Assembly: GCF_047228825.1 (NCBI RefSeq)
Contig: NZ_JBFEGN010000007.1
Coordinates: 1 to 64,000 of the forward strand
Source of the DNA: Siminovitchia sp047228825
GTDB taxonomy: Bacteria > Bacillota > Bacilli > Bacillales > Bacillaceae_C
Length of the DNA: 64,000 bases
Direction of reading: 5' to 3'
Shown here: positions 59,535-64,000 of the stretch, in pieces
Layout: the number at the start of each line of letters is the position of its first letter
How positions within the stretch are numbered: the stretch's first letter is position 1
Notes under the pieces: generated by a model
What the model saw: only the letters and a program-made list of their open reading frames with translations
Told to the model about the DNA's origin: nothing
Database searches by the model: none
Position numbers and translations under genes: made by a program

Positions 59535-61142
59535 GTGATAAACGGGCACCTGTTCAGCAGGCAGCTCCAAAAATTGTACGGCCCTTAGGCCGTCCATCGC
59601 AACAAGTTCTTTTGCGACGTCTTCGTCCACTTTTTTATCCAAAGTAAGAACCATGATGGCTTCTCCACCGGCAAAGGCTCTTCCGACTTGCATCGTTCCA
59701 ATGTTAATATCATGGCTGCCAAGAATGGATCCGACCCGGCCGATCATTCCCGGAACGTCGTGGTGTTCAATATAGAGCAAATATTGTTCAGGGCGTACAT
59801 CAACCCTGTATTCATTCATTTTTACAATCCGGCCGCCGTATCCGTTCAGGACGGTTGCCCCGATGCTTGCCTTCTCTTCTCCTTTATACAAAGTGAGCTC
59901 CATATAGTTGGCAAACCCTTTGCTTGTCGGATTTTTAACCACGTTAAAGGCAACGCCCTGATCGTTCAAGAGGTGAATGGCATTGATCATGTTGACGGAG
60001 TCGCTGAGGTGATGGGCAAGGATTCCCTTAATCATCGTTCTCGTCAGCAAATCTGTATCCTGTTTGGCCAATTCGCCGTAAAAGTTGATTTCGATTTTGT
60101 CTGGTGCATGTTGCAATAATTGAATGGCCAAAATGCCGATCTGCTCTCCAAGGTCAATATACGGCTGCAGTTTTTTCTGGGTTTCCCCGGAAACTTGCGG
60201 CATGTTGATCGCGTGGCGGATTGAATCCGTTTCGAAAATATCGATGATTTCTTCACTGACTTCCTGTGCCACTTTTTCCTGTGCTTCTACAGTGGAAGCA
60301 CCCAAGTGCGGAGTGACTACGGCATTTGGATGCGTAAGCAGCTCCATGTTGGATGCAGGCTCGGTATCAAAGACATCAATGGCGGCGCCGGCTACCTGCC
60401 CTGAATTCAAGGCACGCACTAAAGCAGCTTCATCAATGATGCCGCCGCGGGCACAGTTGACGATCCGGACACCTTTTTTCGTTTTGGCCAAATATTCATC
60501 ATTAATCAGGCCTTTCGTATCTTTCGTTAACGGTGTATGGACCGTGATAAAATCAGCCTGTTCCGCAATTTCATCCAAAGAGGCTTTCGTGATGCCAAGC
60601 TGATTGGCGCGTTCCTCGGTCAAGTAGGGGTCAAAGCCCAAAATATTCATGCCGAATTTTTTCGCTCTTTTTGAAACTTCTGCCCCGATTTTTCCCATGC
60701 CGATAATACCGAGTGTTTTTTCGTACAATTCAACACCTTTAAAAGCGTTTCTGTCCCAATTTCCGGCTGAAGTGGACATATGTGCGTGCGGTATTTTACG
60801 TGCCATCGAAAGCATCATGGCCATCGTATGTTCCGCTGCTGCAATGGTATTGGCGCCCGGGGCATTGATGACAAGAATGCCTTTCCGTGTTGCGGCACTG
60901 ACATCAATATTGTCAACCCCTACTCCCGCACGCGCAATAACGCGAAGATGATCAGCAGATTCAAGCAATTCTTCCGTTACTTGCGTTTGGCTTCGGACGA
61001 TGAGAGCGTCATAACCTTTAATCACTTCCTTTAGCTCCTCGGGTGATAAGCCTGATTTTTTTTCAACGGTAAAATTCGGATGATCATACAGCGCTTTTAA
61101 CCCGCTGTCACTGATGGCATCGGTTACTAATACTTTATACAT
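59532..61142 (-). CDS. serA: D-3-phosphoglycerate dehydrogenase
   Basis: The first enzyme of serine synthesis. The 536-residue product has DALIVRSQTQVTEEL, NAD motif LGIIGMGKIGAEVSK, VNCARGGIIDEAAL, DVFDTEP and TPHLGAST with the catalytic His, then an ASB domain (about 320-450) and a C-terminal ACT domain (YLLYIEHHDVPGMIGRVGSI) for feedback. ATG 61142 follows AGGAGG; the frame starts earlier but overlaps the aminotransferase. Its stop codon coincides with the end of an interspersed repeat, so the native terminator may have been displaced. Confidence 0.95.
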   Translation of the reverse strand: MYKVLVTDAISDSGLKALYDHPNFTVEKKSGLSPEELKEVIKGYDALIVRSQTQVTEELLESADHLRVIARAGVGVDNIDVSAATRKGILVINAPGANTIAAAEHTMAMMLSMARKIPHAHMSTSAGNWDRNAFKGVELYEKTLGIIGMGKIGAEVSKRAKKFGMNILGFDPYLTEERANQLGITKASLDEIAEQADFITVHTPLTKDTKGLINDEYLAKTKKGVRIVNCARGGIIDEAALVRALNSGQVAGAAIDVFDTEPASNMELLTHPNAVVTPHLGASTVEAQEKVAQEVSEEIIDIFETDSIRHAINMPQVSGETQKKLQPYIDLGEQIGILAIQLLQHAPDKIEINFYGELAKQDTDLLTRTMIKGILAHHLSDSVNMINAIHLLNDQGVAFNVVKNPTSKGFANYMELTLYKGEEKASIGATVLNGYGGRIVKMNEYRVDVRPEQYLLYIEHHDVPGMIGRVGSILGSHDINIGTMQVGRAFAGGEAIMVLTLDKKVDEDVAKELVAMDGLRAVQFLELPAEQVPVYH

Positions 61143-62292
61143 GTTCTGCCCAAACCTCCTGTGCTCTTCTGGTCGCAAGTCCAAGTACATCTTTGTTCTC
61201 GATTTCTTTGATCGTCATTTCCAATGCCGTCAATACCGTAAGGACATCATACGGATTGCAGTAGCCCATATGGCCGATTCGGAAAATCTTTCCGGATAAT
61301 TTTCCCTGGCCGCCGGCAAGGGAAATATTCAATTTGTCTTTCATGACCTTTTTGATCGCGTTGGCTTTGTCGCCCTTGGGCATGACAGCCGTAACCGTCG
61401 GAGATGCGGCTTCATCGCTTGTCAAAAGCGGGAGGCCGAGGGCTTTCACTCCTTCGCGCGTCATTGTTTTTAACAACTCATGGCGTTTGATGACATTTTC
61501 AAAGCCTTCTTCTTCAATCATTTCGCACACTTCCCGGGCTCCGTAAATTAAGGAGATGGCAGGAGTGAAAGGTGTTGATTTCTTTTGGTCATAATTGTCA
61601 AAATAGCGGTTCAAATCGAAGTAAAATCGGGTGTTTTTCGTTTTTCGGATGACATCTTTCGCGTGGTCACTGACGGCTGCGAAAGCAAGCCCGGGCGGAA
61701 GCATGAGTGCTTTTTGCGAACCGGAAACCAAAATATCGATATTCCAGCCGGCCATGTCAGCGGGCACACCGCCAATGCAGCTCACGCCGTCCACGATGAA
61801 CAGTCCGTCTGTCAATCGTTTCGTCACTTCTCCAAGTTGTTTGATCGGGTGGATAATGCTTGTTGACGTTTCACAATATGTGGCAAAAACCGCTTTTATG
61901 TTCAAATTGATAGATTTTATAAAATCTTCAAGCTCCTCGGGCTGGCAAGCAGTACCCCATTCAACCTCAAGCCTGTGGACGTTGGCGCCGTGAGCTTCAC
62001 AAATTTTTGCAAAACGGTCGCCAAAAGCCCCGCCGACAATAACAATCACGTCATCTCCAGGATCAATTACATTGACTGCTGCTGTTTCAAGTGCACCTGT
62101 TCCGCTGCCTGAAATAATGAGGACAGGGTTATCCGATCCAAAGACCGGCTGGAGCCTTGTTGCCACATCTTCCAGCAGTACAGGAAAAGCGGCGCCCCGA
62201 TGTCCGATCATCGGCTGGTTCATTGCAATTTTTACACGGTCCGGGATGGGAGTCGGCCCCGGCGTAAACAAATATTCTTTGTCTAAAAACAC
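61135..62292 (-). CDS. Class V aminotransferase (probable phosphoserine/serine-glyoxylate type)
   Basis: A 385-residue PLP aminotransferase of the alanine/serine-glyoxylate aminotransferase group. It opens FTPGPTPIPDRVKIAM, with GSGTGALETAAVN, VDGVSCIGGVPADM and SGSQKALMLPPGLAF, which includes the PLP Lys. Homologues linked to serA serve as phosphoserine aminotransferases in many Firmicutes and Thermotogae, replacing SerC. It overlaps serA by eight bases and lies behind a Ser-type T-box, supporting that role. Alanine-glyoxylate exchange is the alternative. Confidence 0.88.
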   Translation of the reverse strand: MFLDKEYLFTPGPTPIPDRVKIAMNQPMIGHRGAAFPVLLEDVATRLQPVFGSDNPVLIISGSGTGALETAAVNVIDPGDDVIVIVGGAFGDRFAKICEAHGANVHRLEVEWGTACQPEELEDFIKSINLNIKAVFATYCETSTSIIHPIKQLGEVTKRLTDGLFIVDGVSCIGGVPADMAGWNIDILVSGSQKALMLPPGLAFAAVSDHAKDVIRKTKNTRFYFDLNRYFDNYDQKKSTPFTPAISLIYGAREVCEMIEEEGFENVIKRHELLKTMTREGVKALGLPLLTSDEAASPTVTAVMPKGDKANAIKKVMKDKLNISLAGGQGKLSGKIFRIGHMGYCNPYDVLTVLTALEMTIKEIENKDVLGLATRRAQEVWAEHV

Positions 62293-62324
62293 TTGTTGTT
62301 CATCCTTTCAAAAGTGAAGTTAAA

Positions 62325-62560
62325 TGAAAAGCCCTCATAACAGACATGGCAGTCTTGTTATGAGGGACGTAATCTCCGTGGTGCCACCCTCGTTCACCGC
62401 ATCTTTGCAAAAAACGGTCTCGAGTGAATAACGGCAAAGCGCCGGGCTAAAAGCCAGTTTAGAAGTGCTGGGCCATTTTGAAGCAAAAACATCGGTTTTC
62501 ACCAGCCACCGACTCTCTCAAGATTTTACTCCATGCCTTCTTCATCATTACTTTTATCAT
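62325..62560 (-). ncRNA. T-box leader, probably tRNA-Ser responsive
   Basis: The minus strand carries the T-box AGGGTGGCACCACGG (centred about 62385), preceded by a GAACG-type antiterminator bulge region and followed by the terminator GCCCTCATAACA...TTGTTATGAGGG with a T-rich tail (62328-62362). Stem I has the AGAGAG/GGTG-type K-turn region near 62515. A possible specifier is AGC (Ser) at 62469-62467, in GCCCAGCACTTC. Uncharged tRNA-Ser would favour read-through into the aminotransferase-serA operon. T-box identity is clear; the specifier is inferred. Confidence 0.88.
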
Positions 62561-62742
62561 TAATTGCCTTGTTTGTGATCATTTTAACACATAGCATCCG
62601 CAATAAAAAGGGAAAAATGACAAAAAAAACGGTGTAATCGCTCTCATTATTTCATTTGTTTTACATTGAGACAACGATGCAAGAAACGGAGCTATGAAAT
62701 ATAGTATGATTAGTATATGTCATATTCTGATTGGGCGGGGTG

Positions 62743-64000
62743 ATGAAGGTGCAAAAGGAAGAATATTTGGTAAAAAAGCTTTACCATGAAAAACATTTTC
62801 TGAAAGGGGATGAGACAGAACATCCGATTCGCGTACTGGGGGAGCTTTACGGATCCGAGCAAAAGAAAGATATGGCGGACCTCTCCTATATTCGTTTTGC
62901 ACAGGGAGAAGTATACTATTTAAATCACGACTATGAAGCGGCCATCTTCAAATGGGAGAATATACATAACGAACTGGAGCCGTGGGCGAAAAAAAATATA
63001 GCGGATGCCTATATGGAATTGGATCTGCTCAGTACGGCAGAGGATATCTATAAATCGATTTCATCCGACTCCCTGATCTTGAATACGGAAGTGGCACTGC
63101 AGCTGTTCTCTTTGTACTTGCAGCAGGGAAAAACGGAAGAAGCGGATCAAATGATCAAAAATGCCGTTGTACTGAATCCGGACTATCAAAATGTTACGGA
63201 ACTCGCGTGTGCATTTTTTGAAGAACAGCATGACTGGACCAGTGCATTGGATCTGACGATGAGCGAGGCGATCAGGACAAAATCGCGGCTGTGGTTCCGG
63301 AAGCTCCTCCATTATATAGAAAACGGTCATGCAAGTACACAGGAGCCGCGCTTTTTTGTCCAGGCGCTGACGGCATTGAAATCGATTGACTTGCCACTGT
63401 TTGAACAAATGACGATTGCTCTATGGGACAATTTTAAAAAGCAGGATAACTACCTGTCCTGGCTGAAAGAGTTAAGTGGATTAATTACCGGGTCGGAGAT
63501 GGTACCCTACCAGTGGAATAAACTGCCTGCAACATTTTCCGATTCCTTTAAGAAACTGCTTTCCGGCGATTTTCCTTTGGATCGGCTCAAAGAAGTCGTC
63601 CCTGGCTTTTTGGCATCATGGCTTCGAGTGGCTGACTCGGATACAGCTCCCGCTGCTGCGGCCGGAACGCTCGCCTGGAACGACGTATTCCCTTCCAGTG
63701 TGGGAGAATCTTCCATACAGGAGGCCCAAGAAATTCTTGACCGGCTTTCGGCTCAGCCAAGCCTGTTTATTGACAGCCAGGATTTATTCAAGTCGATTGA
63801 ACTATGGGCATCCGAAATGAATGCTGCTATTCACCCAAAATTAAAATGGATGTTTCAAAGGCTGGCTATGTTGGATCATAAAACCGTTTTGATAGCAGGT
63901 ACGTCTGTAAGCAGCAAGTCTTCTTTTGTCGATATGCTGTTAAGACGTCCGGATGCCGAATTTTTCGACTCGCCTGTTCCGGTATTATACGGGCATGGAG
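62743..64000 (+). CDS. Large TPR-like protein with degenerate P-loop (3' end outside window)
   Basis: The frame is open from ATG 62743 (or GTG 62749, better spaced from GGGGTG) to the window end, at least 419 residues. Residues about 40-200 have helix pairs of TPR type (YIRFAQGEVYYLNHDYEAAI, LFSLYLQQGKTEEADQMI, AFFEEQHDWTSALDL). Near residue 385 TVLIAGTSVSSKSSFVDMLL resembles a Walker A motif with Ser in place of the last Gly (GTSVSSKSS), as might begin a dynamin-like GTPase domain continuing past the window. I do not recognise the family with certainty. No signal peptide. Confidence 0.7.
   Translation, partial: MKVQKEEYLVKKLYHEKHFLKGDETEHPIRVLGELYGSEQKKDMADLSYIRFAQGEVYYLNHDYEAAIFKWENIHNELEPWAKKNIADAYMELDLLSTAEDIYKSISSDSLILNTEVALQLFSLYLQQGKTEEADQMIKNAVVLNPDYQNVTELACAFFEEQHDWTSALDLTMSEAIRTKSRLWFRKLLHYIENGHASTQEPRFFVQALTALKSIDLPLFEQMTIALWDNFKKQDNYLSWLKELSGLITGSEMVPYQWNKLPATFSDSFKKLLSGDFPLDRLKEVVPGFLASWLRVADSDTAPAAAAGTLAWNDVFPSSVGESSIQEAQEILDRLSAQPSLFIDSQDLFKSIELWASEMNAAIHPKLKWMFQRLAMLDHKTVLIAGTSVSSKSSFVDMLLRRPDAEFFDSPVPVLYGHG

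Overview
The window comes from the chromosome of a spore-forming Bacillaceae (low to moderate G+C Firmicute). Supporting signs are strong GGAGG-type ribosome binding sites with many GTG/TTG starts, a bioWAFD-bioI biotin operon of the Bacillus type, GlpP-type antitermination, S-box, T-box and preQ1 leaders, an RsbR paralogue, Bacillus-type LexA boxes and spore-type small proteins. I cannot name the species from sequence alone. No tRNA, rRNA, CRISPR array or prophage block was seen.

Layout. 1-878: 3' part of a group II intron (reverse transcriptase tail plus domains V/VI) lying directly against an interspersed repeat; an intron-free copy of that repeat lies at 59128-59534. 1060-1941 (-): EamA exporter. 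2230-7502: promoter, BirA operator and bioW-A-F-D-I, with bioB missing. 7583-11940: glutaminase, a small WYL-like gene behind paired LexA-like boxes, an MBL-fold hydrolase (-) and a TagE-like glycosyltransferase. 11963-14952: gabD (-) and the thiosulfate importer pair tsuAB. 15000-23274: a sigma-54 system with a near-perfect -24/-12 promoter, two upstream palindromes, an enhancer-binding activator with CBS/PAS input, two PxpB/PxpC-like subunits and a HyuA/HyuB pair. 23486-30665: a GlpP regulon island, where a Fbp/Afu-type ABC importer plus an HAD-IIA phosphatase carries a leader resembling that of the neighbouring glpD, with glpP between them. 30749-32833 (-): molybdopterin oxidoreductase. 33081-40550: S-box leader, yezD, a decayed msrA, metQNI, two tandem CoA-transferase pairs (the second lacking the catalytic Glu), a 33-residue Cys peptide and an OsmC protein. 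40729-46378: small genes, an M23 endopeptidase, a DUF2935 gene behind an SD-masking hairpin, a second EamA exporter, and a cluster of small repeat-module proteins with a GerPC-like partner. 46379-53318: 2-hydroxyacid dehydrogenase, then on the minus strand dpaL, pxpB-pxpC-pxpA, an NRAMP-like transporter and ycsI (5-oxoproline utilisation). 53511-58989: RsbR paralogue, MFS symporter, ornithine-cyclodeaminase-family enzyme, preQ1-controlled queT, a small protein and an HAD hydrolase. 59532-62590 (-): Ser-type T-box, class V aminotransferase and serA. 62743-end: start of a large TPR/P-loop protein cut by the window edge.

Themes. Most of the window concerns nitrogen, sulfur and one- to three-carbon salvage: 5-oxoproline (pxp), a related sigma-54-driven ATP-dependent amidohydrolase/carboxylase system, glycerol phosphate, methionine with CoA-transferases, thiosulfate, glutamine, diaminopropionate and serine. 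The three least explained units are the sigma-54 PxpBC-HyuAB operon, the GlpP-leader ABC/HAD operon, and the met/CoA-transferase/OsmC operon.
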